From: M269 sp964625615
GTDB lineage: Bacteria; Pseudomonadota; Gammaproteobacteria; Enterobacterales; Alteromonadaceae
DNA length: 64,000 nt
Assembly (NCBI GenBank): GCA_964625615.1
Contig: CAZVDU010000001.1
Span: 56,749-120,748, forward strand
Reading direction: 5' to 3'
Shown here: in pieces, positions 1 through 8,714 of the stretch
Numbering within the stretch: the stretch's first letter is position 1
How the letters are laid out: each line of letters starts with the position of its first letter
Position numbers and translations under genes: made by a program
Notes under the pieces: model-generated
The model's database searches: none
The model's input: the letters and a program-made list of their open reading frames with translations, nothing else
What the model was told of the DNA's origin: nothing

Positions 1-786
1 AGAGTCTTGCAGTATCACAACAAATTGCATTTGTTGTTCTGTGAACAAGGTAAATGGCATAACAACCACGGAGTCTTCCCCAAGAGGCAGGGTGAAGATT
101 TTTTCTTCTCGTTCATTAAGCGGCACAGGCGCTTGCTTAAAGCTCTCTTTGACGTTCTCAATATTAACATTGGTCGTTAATGCAAGTTGGTCCTTATTCT
201 GGGTATAAACCACTACGCTTATATCGAGCGAAATCAACGCTTTTATTCGTTGCAATAGCCCCATGCTTATCTTTCTGCCCATGACCAACCAACCTATCTG
301 CGCTGGGGCTGTAATTGGTTCTGCCGACATGAGATAGGGGGCGTCGCCTAACATGGTTATCCAGGCTTTGGTTTTGTGATTTTCTTCTAAATGTTGAACA
401 ATGATATTTCTATCAACATCTTCTTTAGTGCCATAACGAGCAATCAGGACATTATCGTTATCTAAAATATAAGCTATGTCAGCTTTTATTCTGCTGCCGT
501 GATTAAATAAGATGCTATTGATGGATTCTGTATCAACGCCTTGACCAACAGCTCGCCTAAGAGCCCAATCTTTGGCTATGGTTTCTACGCTAGAGTCTAG
601 GTGGTCTTTGGCAACGTTAATTTCATTAAAAAATACGTTGCGGCCAACGTTGAGACGTTTCGAAAATGCACCTTGTGCTTGATTGTAAGCGGCGTTGTAT
701 ACACTGAATAAGGTGAAAATAAAAACCAATGTTAAGAGACTCACGACCAGTACAAATATTTTTCTTTGTAGCGGCGTTGGGTTCAT
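1..786 (-). CDS. membrane-anchored sensor protein, N-terminal part (runs off window)
   Basis: An open frame runs leftward from ATG 786 to the window edge without a stop, giving 262 codons of a longer protein. An in-frame TAA lies two codons upstream, so 786 is the first possible start, and an AGAGAT stretch could serve as its ribosome binding site. Residues about 8-30 form one transmembrane helix. The following ~230 residues look like an extracytoplasmic Cache-type sensor, with a long helix then alternating strands (for example IAYILDNDNVLIARYG). Such domains usually precede GGDEF, EAL, HAMP or histidine-kinase modules, but the output domain is outside the window. Sensor call likely; ligand and output unknown. 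Confidence 0.7.
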   Translation of the reverse strand, partial: MNPTPLQRKIFVLVVSLLTLVFIFTLFSVYNAAYNQAQGAFSKRLNVGRNVFFNEINVAKDHLDSSVETIAKDWALRRAVGQGVDTESINSILFNHGSRIKADIAYILDNDNVLIARYGTKEDVDRNIIVQHLEENHKTKAWITMLGDAPYLMSAEPITAPAQIGWLVMGRKISMGLLQRIKALISLDISVVVYTQNKDQLALTTNVNIENVKESFKQAPVPLNEREEKIFTLPLGEDSVVVMPFTLFTEQQMQFVVILQDS

Positions 787-891
787 TGGTTATCTCTTCT
801 TCGGACATATTATTTTTACAATAGACAAGCATATAGCCGATGAAGTTTCACGTAAACCTCACAAAGTGCAATTTTTTTGTTTTTTCAATTG

Positions 892-916
892 AAGGCCGAC
901 ATGAACGGTCGGCCTT
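892..916 (-). terminator. hairpin between the NGDI-repeat gene and the sensor gene
   Basis: A perfect 9-bp inverted repeat (AAGGCCGAC / GTCGGCCTT, 7-nt loop) sits just downstream of the minus-strand gene ending at 924. It lacks a T-run on the minus strand, so it may be a weak or Rho-assisted terminator or only an mRNA-stabilising hairpin. Confidence 0.4.
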
Positions 917-923
917 AGAGAGG

Positions 924-1586
924 TTATTCGTCAGAGTAATCGCGTTCGATCTTGCCTTCTAAATCCCTATTGTCTAGTTCTAGTTTAACGGGCCTTTCTA
1001 GAATAATGCTGCCTTTAATATCAACATTATCTTCGATAGTCAGTGTTGGTTTATGGCGATTCCTGCCCCAACGGCTATTAGAACGGCGGAATATTACATC
1101 ACCTTCTACGATAGTGCCGCTTCGCAACGTAACATCGCCATTATTGGTTATAACGCTATTGCCGACCTTAACATCATTTAAATGGATGTCGCCGTTGACT
1201 GTTTCAACATCGTCGCCAACATTTGAGTTTTCTTCAATTTCAATATCACCATTAACACTTGATAGAGAGCGTTCTGATGTCAGATTATTACCTGCTTCAA
1301 TGTCTCCATTAACCGTTTCTGCGCTGCGGATGTTGACATAATCACCAATATCTATACCACCATTAACTGTCTCTACGTTTTTCGCAGTACTATGATTGTC
1401 TATATCGATATTTCCGTTAACAGTACTGACGTCTTTAACGTGAGATGACTCATCTACATCAATATCACCAAAGACTTTAGATATTTCAAAACCACCATCG
1501 CTACCACCAACGTGGACGATACACCCAGACATCATTGAGGCAAGTATTGTTGCCGCGAAAATTTGTTTGACGTTATGTAGCTGCAT
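924..1586 (-). CDS. putative lipoprotein with NGDI-type beta-helix repeats
   Basis: 220 aa. The N-terminus has a hydrophobic export segment ending in MMSGC, a plausible but imperfect lipobox with Cys22. Residues ~50-160 hold six repeats of 18-19 residues, each carrying (V/S/T)xNG(D/N/G)(I/V) (TVNGNID, TVNGGID, TVNGDIE, SVNGDIE, TVNGDIH, TNNGDVT). That length fits one turn of a right-handed parallel beta-helix, as in DUF4097/polymer-forming-like proteins. The C-terminus is charged and non-repetitive. It is probably a periplasmic or outer-membrane-tethered protein. No catalytic motif is visible and I do not recognise a named gene. Confidence 0.65.
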   Translation of the reverse strand: MQLHNVKQIFAATILASMMSGCIVHVGGSDGGFEISKVFGDIDVDESSHVKDVSTVNGNIDIDNHSTAKNVETVNGGIDIGDYVNIRSAETVNGDIEAGNNLTSERSLSSVNGDIEIEENSNVGDDVETVNGDIHLNDVKVGNSVITNNGDVTLRSGTIVEGDVIFRRSNSRWGRNRHKPTLTIEDNVDIKGSIILERPVKLELDNRDLEGKIERDYSDE

Positions 1587-1764
1587 GCTGTTCTCCTGAA
1601 CTATTTTTTAAGAATTGTTATAGTCGTTTAGCAAAAGTTAAGCCAAATACCTAAAGCATTGATTAACAAGATAGTTTGCATTCTCACACTCTCTTAGTCG
1701 TATAAAAAATGCTAAAAGTTGGTTAGAAATACAAATAAAATGATATTTGAGCGCAGGGGAGTTT

Positions 1765-3051
1765 ATGAAACGTAATTTTTGGGGTTTATTTTTCGTCTTT
1801 TTCTCTTTTACATCACAAGCTGATTTAGCTTCTGATGAGAAAAAAATTGTTGGGGCGATTGAGCGTAATTTCTCTGGGCAGGTTAAGTTTCTAGAGGAAA
1901 TCGTTAATGTAAATTCGGGGACATTGAATATAGAAGGTGTTAAAGCAGTAGGCCAGGCGTTTCGGAATGAGCTAGATGGACTCGGTTTTGATACTCAATG
2001 GATTGATATGCCCAAATCGATGAAGCGAGCAGGGCACCTAAAGGCGACTAAACGATTTGGTGATGGGCCACACCTTTTGCTCATTGGACATATTGATACT
2101 GTTTTTGAACCCGATAGCCCCTTTCAACGGTTTTCCGTTGAGGGCAATACAGCTATTGGGCCCGGTATCAGCGATATGAAAGGTGGCGATGTGACGCTGC
2201 TTTTTGCGCTGAAAGCTTTATTGGGTAATGCTGAATTAAATCGAGGAACAGTGACGGTATTTTTCACTGGTGATGAAGAATCCGTAGGCAAACCATTGGA
2301 TCTAGCTCGAAAAGACCTAATTGATGCTGGTAAAAGTGCCGATGTAGCACTTAACTTTGAAGGTGGCAGTGAAGGTTGGGCTGTTGTAGGACGCAGAGGC
2401 TCTTCTGGGTGGTCACTAGAGGTGACAGCAAAACAGGCACACTCTTCAGGTATTTTTAGAGATACGGTTGGAGCAGGAGCTGTATTCGAGATGTCACGTG
2501 TATTGAATCGATTCTATGGAGAGGTGAGAGGTGAATTTGGCTTAACCTTTAATCCTGGTATTGTGGCTGGAGGTACCGCTATTGAGCAAGGGGGAGCTAA
2601 AACCACACAAACTGTGTCAGGTAAAACCAATGTTGTTGCGCAAAAAGCAGTGGTGCATGGAGGCCTGCGCTTTATGAATGAAGATCAAAAGGAACGAGCA
2701 CGCACCGCTATGCTTAAAATCGCTGAAGATAGCTTACCGCATAGTCAATCGAAGCTAACATTTATCGATAGTTATCCAGCGATGGAAGAAACAGAAGCAA
2801 ATAAAGCACTATTAGCGAAACTTAATATGTTGCATGAAGATATATATGCAGCACCAGCAAAAAGCTTCCCTCCTGAAAGGCGTGGCGCAGCAGATATCAG
2901 TTTTATTGCACCCTATGTAACGTCAATGGACGGCTTGGGTGTAAGCGGCTCTGGTGCCCATGCGCCAGGTGAAACGATGGAAGTTGATTCTATGTTATTT
3001 GCGACCAAGCGTGCTGCTGTATTTATCAAGCGGCTTCTTGAAGAAAAATAG
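1765..3051 (+). CDS. M20 family metallopeptidase (glutamate carboxypeptidase type), exported
   Basis: 428 aa from ATG 1765, chosen over the in-frame TTG at 1747 because AGGGGAG lies just before it and the protein then begins with a clean signal peptide (MKRNFWGLFFVFFSFTSQA). M20 landmarks are present: GHIDTV with the first zinc histidine (~108), SDMKGGD with the bridging aspartate (~140), GDEESVG with the catalytic glutamate and zinc ligand (~170), a dimerisation domain with KQAHSSG, and a late SGSGAHAPGE histidine. It resembles CPG2-type carboxypeptidases that remove C-terminal glutamate from peptides or folates in the periplasm. The exact substrate is not deducible. Confidence 0.88.
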   Translation: MKRNFWGLFFVFFSFTSQADLASDEKKIVGAIERNFSGQVKFLEEIVNVNSGTLNIEGVKAVGQAFRNELDGLGFDTQWIDMPKSMKRAGHLKATKRFGDGPHLLLIGHIDTVFEPDSPFQRFSVEGNTAIGPGISDMKGGDVTLLFALKALLGNAELNRGTVTVFFTGDEESVGKPLDLARKDLIDAGKSADVALNFEGGSEGWAVVGRRGSSGWSLEVTAKQAHSSGIFRDTVGAGAVFEMSRVLNRFYGEVRGEFGLTFNPGIVAGGTAIEQGGAKTTQTVSGKTNVVAQKAVVHGGLRFMNEDQKERARTAMLKIAEDSLPHSQSKLTFIDSYPAMEETEANKALLAKLNMLHEDIYAAPAKSFPPERRGAADISFIAPYVTSMDGLGVSGSGAHAPGETMEVDSMLFATKRAAVFIKRLLEEK

Positions 3052-3075
3052 ATACCGATTTTATTGATAGGTTCT

Positions 3076-3109
3076 CTACGCCAAATACTTAGGTAATTGT
3101 TTGGCGTAG
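3076..3109 (+). terminator. probable terminator after the M20 peptidase
   Basis: A perfect 10-bp inverted repeat (CTACGCCAAA / TTTGGCGTAG) with a 14-nt loop begins 25 nt after the peptidase stop. It is followed, after six bases, by GTTTTAATTTTCTT. The U-tract is offset, so efficiency is uncertain. Confidence 0.5.
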
Positions 3110-3231
3110 CTGCTGTTTTAATTTTCTTATACCCACCTACACTTTAATCCTATGTTATTGTTATTCATGGGAATAAAAGATATTTCTTTAAACTAAACTC
3201 ACCTTATCGAATAAAAAAACAACAAAATAAC

Positions 3232-3280
3232 TTGTCAACTGTGTATGTGTGTATATACTGTGTATATCGAATATATACAG
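3232..3280 (+). promoter_or_regulatory. promoter and palindromic operator of the GntR/ABC operon
   Basis: TTGTCA (3232-3237), a 16-bp spacer and TATACT (3254-3259) form a good sigma70 promoter with a start near 3266. A 23-bp near-palindrome, CTGTGTATAT-CGA-ATATATACAG (3258-3280), lies exactly over that start, with a further GTATATAC element overlapping the -10. This is where an autorepressor of the YtrA type would bind. Confidence 0.6.
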
Positions 3281-3282
3281 TG

Positions 3283-3672
3283 ATGCGTTTAATGACGATT
3301 AAACTCTTTCTTTCGCAATCAGATAGTCGGCCGATGTATGTGCAGATTATGGCTCAGATTAAACAAAAAGTGATGGTAGGGGATTGGCCTTCGGGTTTTC
3401 ATCTTCCTTCTATCAGGGAAATGGCGTCGAGTATTGGCGTGAGTGTCATTACCGTTAAACGTGCGTACATGGAGTTGGAGAGAGAGAAGGTCATCTATAC
3501 CCAGCAAGGGAAAGGATCTTTTATTGCTGAGGTAGATACGATGCAATCTGAACTACGTTATCAGGAACTGGATTCTAAGCTGAAAGAGGCTGTAGAAGCT
3601 GGAAAGCAACTGGGGTTAACCGCGGAAGAATTGCAATTGAGATTAATCAGCCTATTGGAGGATGAGAGATGA
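3283..3672 (+). CDS. GntR family transcriptional regulator, YtrA subfamily
   Basis: 129 aa from ATG 3283 (or 126 aa from ATG 3292; neither has a clear SD). The in-frame TTG at 3232 is rejected because it lies inside the -35 box. The protein is a compact winged helix: PMYVQIMAQIKQKVMVGDW, LPSIREMASSIGVSVITVKR (recognition helix) and GKGSFIAE (wing), followed by a short dimerisation helix with no large effector domain. That is the YtrA layout. The stop overlaps the ABC ATPase start by 4 nt (ATGA), so it is the first gene of a three-gene operon and presumably its autorepressor. Confidence 0.88.
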   Translation: MRLMTIKLFLSQSDSRPMYVQIMAQIKQKVMVGDWPSGFHLPSIREMASSIGVSVITVKRAYMELEREKVIYTQQGKGSFIAEVDTMQSELRYQELDSKLKEAVEAGKQLGLTAEELQLRLISLLEDER

Positions 3673-4565
3673 GTGAGCTTGCTATTGAACTGCGCAATGT
3701 GAATAAGCACTTTAGTTATTTTGACTTAAAAGATATTAATTTGTCCCTAGATAAAGGCCAAATAATGGGGTTTGTTGGTGCCAATGGTGCAGGTAAATCA
3801 ACGACTATTCGGTTGATAATGGGTTTAATGCAAGCCGATTCTGGGGAAGTCTCCGTTATGGGACACAAGTTGCCAGAAGAACAAGCAGCGTTGAAGTATA
3901 GAGTAGGGTTTAGCGCAGAAGAAATGAAACTTTATGGTAACAAAAACTTAAGTTGGCATATCAATTTTATTCGTTCGATATACCCAGATTGGGATGACAA
4001 ATACGCTAATGAGTTATTACAGCGATTTGATCTGAATCTTGAACAAAAGATTAAGCAGTTTTCTAAGGGACAGCACATTAAGGCTCAGCTTTTATTAGTG
4101 CTAGCGAGAAAACCTGAGCTTTTAATACTGGATGAACCGACAACAGGACTTGATCCAGTTGCAAGGCAAGAAGTGAACAATGAGTTGGCGCTTATCTTGA
4201 AAGACGAAACACGGACCGTTTTATTCTCGTCTCATAACACGGCAGATGTAGAGAAAATATCGGACCAAATTACCTTTATTGACCGTGGAACGATTATCGA
4301 TACTGATGACAAAGAGAGCTTTTTAGAAAACTGGAAAAAAATTCAGCTGGAGTTACCGAGTACACATCCGTTAACGCCTTTGGGCGCGACAATAGCTATT
4401 GAACAGCAAGGGCGGCTAGCTTCTGTGATTTGTAACGAGTTTACTCCTAATATTCTAGACGCTTATCGTCAGCAAAATATTAAAGTGCTTGCAGCTGAAA
4501 ATATGACCTTGGAAGAAATTTTTCTAGCGAATGTTAACTATCGCAGAGCAGGGGAATTAAGATGA
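3669..4565 (+). CDS. ABC transporter ATP-binding protein
   Basis: 298 aa. Walker A is GANGAGKST (~36-44), the signature region is FSKGQHIKAQ (degenerate: SKGQ instead of SGGQ), Walker B is LLILDEPTTGLD, and the H-loop is in SSHN. It is the cytoplasmic motor of an ABC-2 transporter. Its start overlaps the GntR stop and its stop overlaps the permease start, each by ATGA, implying translational coupling. YtrA-controlled ABC pairs in other bacteria respond to envelope stress such as cell-wall antibiotics; the substrate here is not visible. The SKGQ signature is common in YtrB/EcsA-like ATPases and does not imply inactivity. Confidence 0.9.
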   Translation: MSELAIELRNVNKHFSYFDLKDINLSLDKGQIMGFVGANGAGKSTTIRLIMGLMQADSGEVSVMGHKLPEEQAALKYRVGFSAEEMKLYGNKNLSWHINFIRSIYPDWDDKYANELLQRFDLNLEQKIKQFSKGQHIKAQLLLVLARKPELLILDEPTTGLDPVARQEVNNELALILKDETRTVLFSSHNTADVEKISDQITFIDRGTIIDTDDKESFLENWKKIQLELPSTHPLTPLGATIAIEQQGRLASVICNEFTPNILDAYRQQNIKVLAAENMTLEEIFLANVNYRRAGELR

Positions 4566-5233
4566 ATATTTCGATGATAAAAGTGTTGGTAATGAAAGAT
4601 TGGCAATTGCATAAAACTTATATCGTGGGTTACATACTCTTGGGCATAATTGCTTCTTTGGTTATGACACTACCATCCTACGCTGCTTATTATATTGGAC
4701 AAGTGCTGCTTGTTACGGTGCTAATTGGCTCAAGCGCGCATCTGTCTATCTCATTAGTTATTACTGAAAAGAAAGAATATCAGCTGTCATTTATCATGGG
4801 CTTACCCATCAATGTCATGGATTATATCGTTTCAAAAATGATCGGTGGTTTATTCATTTACGGCGTGTGTTGGTTGGCAATAGTGGTGTCAGCGGTGTTG
4901 ATCATAGATATTAGTGCACTGCCTGATGGCCATTTACCTATGGCTATTTTATGTTCATTGGAGATTTTAGTTGCTACCTCTTTATTGTTGAGCATTGGCA
5001 TCCTGTCGGGCTCCGAACCTATTACCATTATTAGTATGGTCACCTTGAATTTACTGTTTAATGCCTTCCTGTTTTTCATGGCCAGTATTCCAGAAATTGG
5101 CGGAAACATAGGTGGTGATATAGCGTCTTTTCCTCCAATCGTAATCACCATTATCGGTGTTGAGATAGCGCTAATTATTGCAGTTACCCTAGTGACATTA
5201 GGGATCAAATCCAGACAAGCGTGTTTTCTCTAA
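4562..5233 (+). CDS. ABC-2 type permease
   Basis: 223 aa with about six hydrophobic segments in the inner membrane. A short cytoplasmic N-terminus (MIKVLVMKDWQLHK) resembles the coupling helix of ABC-2 permeases. It is translationally coupled to the ATPase just upstream and completes the operon. The family is inferred from topology and context because no sequence motif defines the substrate. Confidence 0.78.
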   Translation: MNISMIKVLVMKDWQLHKTYIVGYILLGIIASLVMTLPSYAAYYIGQVLLVTVLIGSSAHLSISLVITEKKEYQLSFIMGLPINVMDYIVSKMIGGLFIYGVCWLAIVVSAVLIIDISALPDGHLPMAILCSLEILVATSLLLSIGILSGSEPITIISMVTLNLLFNAFLFFMASIPEIGGNIGGDIASFPPIVITIIGVEIALIIAVTLVTLGIKSRQACFL

Positions 5234-5239
5234 ACACGC
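5219..5239 (+). terminator. hairpin at the end of the GntR/ABC operon
   Basis: GCGTGTTT / AAACACGC (8 bp, 5-nt loop) overlaps the permease stop codon. TCTTTTTT follows about 11 nt later. It is a possible terminator with a displaced T-run. Confidence 0.4.
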
Positions 5240-5278
5240 CTTAACTTAACTCTTTTTTAATCTACAGGAGATGCTCTT

Positions 5279-6436
5279 ATGAGTAGTCATAGTCGTGTCC
5301 ATTATATGGATAATCTACGTGCATTTGCCATGCTACTAGGTGTTTTCTTTCACGCCGCACTAGCTTACGGGCCCGCGTTGAGCCAAGTATGGCCAACAGC
5401 GAGTCAAGAACAATCGAGCGTGATGGATATTTGGGCTTATTTTAGTCACACCTTTCGTATGCCACTGTTCTTTTTAATTGCTGGATTCTTCGCGGCATTA
5501 TTGACTGAAAAGTACGGTGCTATCGGTATGCTGAAAAACAGGTTACGCCGCATTACATTGCCTTTTGTTATCTTTCTGCCTCTAGTTATCATTGGCTTTG
5601 TTGTTGTTTTCGGGTGGGCAATAGAAAATGTCGATAATAAGTCACCTATACTGCAAATGATGGCATTCATGGCGAATAACCCTGATGCCCCGCAGCCTCC
5701 CATAACCACGACACATCTTTGGTTTTTATATAATCTGACATTTTTTTATGTGTTAACGTTGCTGGCCCTTAAGTTTTTGAAGTGGGGTTGGATGGCCTTT
5801 GCTTTTCGTTCGCCAATGTCGTTTATTGTGGTTGCACCTTTGGCACTAGTGCCTGCTTTGAGCAGTCAACACGCGCCTATTCCAGCGCCCGAGCAATTTA
5901 TGCCTCAGCTCTGGTCATTTGGTTTTTTTGGGTTGTTCTATATGCTTGGATGGGGCTTTTTTAAGAATCAGTCGTTGTTAGATAAGATTGAACATTATCG
6001 CTGGTATTTTTTAGTGGTTAGCATTGTGGCATACGCTTGGTTCTATTCACTCATACCACATGGTTTAAGTATGGAGCAAGCCATGGCGTTAGAAGTGTCA
6101 CCTGACTTCTCGCTTAAACAAATAGGACTAGCGAGCCTGCAAGCATACATGGGCCTTTATATGGTGCTTTTCTCACTAATCATGGGTAGAAGAATGCTTA
6201 ATAAGCAAAACTCAATACTCAAGTTCGTTGCAGATTCTTCTTACTGGGTTTACATCATCCATCTTCCGGTGTTGTGGTATATACAATTTGCATTGATGGA
6301 CATGACGTTTTCGATACTTATTCAATTTTTAATAAGCTCGCTGGGAACAGTGATCGTTGGATTGATAAGCTATGTGATTTTGGTAAGGCGAACGCCGTTG
6401 GGGTGGCTATTAAATGGACGTAAAAAAACGAGTTAA
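5279..6436 (+). CDS. acyltransferase 3 family membrane protein (OpgC-like)
   Basis: 385 aa starting at an ATG preceded by ACAGGAGATG. It opens with HYMDNLRAFAMLLGVFFHAA, the conserved start of acyltransferase family 3, including the catalytic-type histidine after the first helix and the R-x-x-x-PLFFLIAGFF segment (~60-70). About ten transmembrane helices follow. Family members transfer acyl or succinyl groups to extracytoplasmic glycans; the closest named type by length and N-terminus is glucan succinyltransferase OpgC/MdoC. No glucan genes are adjacent, so the substrate is open. Confidence 0.8.
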   Translation: MSSHSRVHYMDNLRAFAMLLGVFFHAALAYGPALSQVWPTASQEQSSVMDIWAYFSHTFRMPLFFLIAGFFAALLTEKYGAIGMLKNRLRRITLPFVIFLPLVIIGFVVVFGWAIENVDNKSPILQMMAFMANNPDAPQPPITTTHLWFLYNLTFFYVLTLLALKFLKWGWMAFAFRSPMSFIVVAPLALVPALSSQHAPIPAPEQFMPQLWSFGFFGLFYMLGWGFFKNQSLLDKIEHYRWYFLVVSIVAYAWFYSLIPHGLSMEQAMALEVSPDFSLKQIGLASLQAYMGLYMVLFSLIMGRRMLNKQNSILKFVADSSYWVYIIHLPVLWYIQFALMDMTFSILIQFLISSLGTVIVGLISYVILVRRTPLGWLLNGRKKTS

Positions 6437-6449
6437 TTAATTTGGTATA

Positions 6450-6486
6450 CGACCATCATTATTATTTGACACAACTATGATGGTCG
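6450..6486 (+). terminator. inverted repeat after the acyltransferase gene
   Basis: CGACCATCAT / ATGATGGTCG, a perfect 10-bp stem with a 17-nt AT-rich loop, lies 14 nt after the acyltransferase stop. No T-run follows. It could be a weak terminator or a protein-binding palindrome for the MATE gene. Confidence 0.3.
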
Positions 6487-6625
6487 CGTAGCTTTTGCGG
6501 CTAGGTTTGAGAGAAGCCTATCCGCTAAAGACGACGTCACTCTCCTAATCACTATGATTTTAACAGTTCATAACGAACTAAGTGGGCATTGCGGAGCGCC
6601 ATAATGACTTAGAGGTAAATGAATT

Positions 6626-8056
6626 GTGTCTTCATCAACATCTTCTGCAATTGAGCAAATACCAGATCCTACTCCGCTAGAAGCAACGAGCAGATTAGCA
6701 ACCAAACCTTTGCTACCGCTGTTTTTTTCAATGGTTGTACCCATGTGCATTGGCATGTTGATCAACGGTAGTTACAACCTGATCGATGCTTATTTTGTGA
6801 CGCACTATGTGGGAGAAGTTGCGTTCTCAGCGGTGTCAACCAGCTTTCCTTTAGTTATGTTCATTATTGCGCTATCTGTGATGATCAGTAATGGCACTAG
6901 CGTTTTGGTTAGTCAGTACTTGGGACAAAACAACAATGGGGAAAACCGAAATGTCGTTGGCACGGCGCTTATTCTTTCAGTTGCTGTGTCATTTGTGGTT
7001 ATGGCAGTCTGCTTAGTGACTCAAGATAATCTTCTACAGCTATTGGGTGCAACTGTGCAGAATGTAGATGATGCAAAAACTTATTTAACACCTTTGCTTA
7101 TTTTTTCGGTGATGCCTTTTTTGTTATCCCTCGTTAGTGATCTACTGCGTTCAACAAATCAAATGTCTGGGCTTTTACTCGTTATTTTAGTGGGTGCCGT
7201 GGGTAATATAGCATTAGATGCCTTGTTGATTATCGTGCTTGAACTTGGTGTTGTGGGCGCTGCATACGCAACTGTTACTTCTCAAACCATTGCCGTTCTA
7301 ACCGCCACTTATTTATTGAAAATGAAGACGCCATTACGGGCCAAATTTAGCATGGCACTTGGTGCAGCGCAGTTTTATGTAAAGCGTATTCTAAGTATAG
7401 GGTTGCCCCTATTTATTGTTTATTTTGGTGCTGTGATTGTGATGGCAACTGTGAATTCAACGCTCACTGAAAACAATAGTCGTGAGGGGGTTTTAGATGT
7501 CGCTGCTTACGGTATTTGGAGTCGTATGAATGTTTTTATCATACTGCCACTTATTGCAATGGCAAATGCCGGGCAGACAATTATTGCGTATAACTTTGGG
7601 GCGGGTAATGCCCCCCGTATTAAGAATACTTATATCCTGAATGTCGTCATTGCGACACTTTACCTGTCAATAATGACTTGGCTTATTTTGAGCTTTCCTA
7701 GTAGTTTTATATCGGTATTTTCGAACGATGAACGCCTTATTGATAGAGGTTTATCTATCGTTTTCTATTTGTTTATTGGGATACCTATTGCCGGCCTTGG
7801 TTTTATTTCTGTGGCGGTTTTTCAAGCTCTCGGTCAGGCGCGCTTAGCGCTTTTTCTATCTGTACTTAAAGTCTACTTAATCCTATTGCCGCTGTTATTT
7901 TTTATTCGAGAATATAAGCAAACAGAACCAATTTGGTATGCCTTTCCGACAGCTGAGGTATTGTCTTTCATCGTTGTTGTTATTGTTCTCACGATTAAAT
8001 TACCTAAGCTGTTGTCCAAGATAAAAAGTCAACCTGATTCGAGGCTACCATTATGA
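6626..8056 (+). CDS. MATE family efflux transporter
   Basis: 476 aa from GTG 6626, with AGAGG 10 nt upstream. Twelve transmembrane segments in two similar halves follow a polar N-terminal ~30 residues. The first helix region (LPLFFSMVVPMCIGMLINGSYNLID) and the SQYLGQNN and IIAYNFGAGN loops are typical of MATE exporters. These couple Na+ or H+ entry to export of cationic drugs or metabolites across the inner membrane. The stop overlaps the start of the next gene by 4 nt. Confidence 0.9.
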   Translation: MSSSTSSAIEQIPDPTPLEATSRLATKPLLPLFFSMVVPMCIGMLINGSYNLIDAYFVTHYVGEVAFSAVSTSFPLVMFIIALSVMISNGTSVLVSQYLGQNNNGENRNVVGTALILSVAVSFVVMAVCLVTQDNLLQLLGATVQNVDDAKTYLTPLLIFSVMPFLLSLVSDLLRSTNQMSGLLLVILVGAVGNIALDALLIIVLELGVVGAAYATVTSQTIAVLTATYLLKMKTPLRAKFSMALGAAQFYVKRILSIGLPLFIVYFGAVIVMATVNSTLTENNSREGVLDVAAYGIWSRMNVFIILPLIAMANAGQTIIAYNFGAGNAPRIKNTYILNVVIATLYLSIMTWLILSFPSSFISVFSNDERLIDRGLSIVFYLFIGIPIAGLGFISVAVFQALGQARLALFLSVLKVYLILLPLLFFIREYKQTEPIWYAFPTAEVLSFIVVVIVLTIKLPKLLSKIKSQPDSRLPL

Positions 8057-8523
8057 GTATGGCTTTGAATGAGTTAAAAATTAGGGCTAAAAAACGTCTT
8101 AAAACTGAACACAATAAAATTGCCTCGGATGAAAAAAAGCCGCTTAAACATCACTTAAACCAAATGTCAGTTGAGTTAGGGTTTAGCTCATGGCAACACG
8201 CAAATCATGTGTTGTCTGGAAAAATACAGAATCCTGAGGGGGATGATTTCGGAGCATTTTTTCATAGTCGTTCCTGCGACTCGTTAATCAACCAGTGGTT
8301 TTCAAATTATGAGGAGGCTAGGCGAGAGTTGAAAAAGGATAACGCGTCTTATCTTTTACCTTATAAACATCATTTTGTTGTAGCTAGTGTCCAATACTTA
8401 GTAGCAATCGGTATTCAAGATCCAAGAAGTAGTTTGCTGGTGCAGATAAACAGCGATTTTGTCAGGGGTTATGGTAGTGACGAATGGGATCAATTAGCTC
8501 TGGATGTGATTAGGGGCTATTGA
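8053..8523 (+). CDS. hypothetical protein coupled to the MATE exporter
   Basis: 156 aa, soluble. It begins at the ATG overlapping the MATE stop, so it is probably translated from the same mRNA. Residues ~5-55 (LKIRAKKRLKTE, then LGFSSWQHANHVLSG) resemble the short helical module seen at one end of some glyoxalase-superfamily proteins, in which a Lys/Arg-rich helix is followed by LGFxxWxxA. The rest (His/Tyr-rich, ending DVIRGY) matches nothing I recognise. No function is assigned. Confidence 0.6.
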   Translation: MSMALNELKIRAKKRLKTEHNKIASDEKKPLKHHLNQMSVELGFSSWQHANHVLSGKIQNPEGDDFGAFFHSRSCDSLINQWFSNYEEARRELKKDNASYLLPYKHHFVVASVQYLVAIGIQDPRSSLLVQINSDFVRGYGSDEWDQLALDVIRGY

Positions 8524-8714
8524 TCTTTTGTGTTCAAGTTTTTTTCTAAATAAACGCGTTTCTATCGAGTCAACGACTTGCAGGCCTAACGGGGTAAGTC
8601 AAAATGTGTTGGTAAAGAGCCAAATACGTTTATGACGAATCCGAAGAACAGCGTTCGTTTATTAGATTGAGTCGCGTACAATACGGGCTGCTTATCTATT
8701 ACAAGGTCTGTTAA

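Noticed and set aside
626..832. 68-codon minus-strand frame (MLVYCKNNMSEEEIT...)
   Set aside because: It overlaps the start of the truncated sensor gene in another frame, with poor composition. The sensor frame is clearly the coding one.
952..1341. Plus-strand 129-codon frame opposite the NGDI-repeat gene
   Set aside because: It arises because the repeats on the other strand are rich in codons without antisense stops. It has no SD and no meaningful protein features.
3232..3282. In-frame TTG start for the GntR regulator
   Set aside because: It lies inside the -35 hexamer and before the predicted transcription start, so it cannot be in the mRNA.
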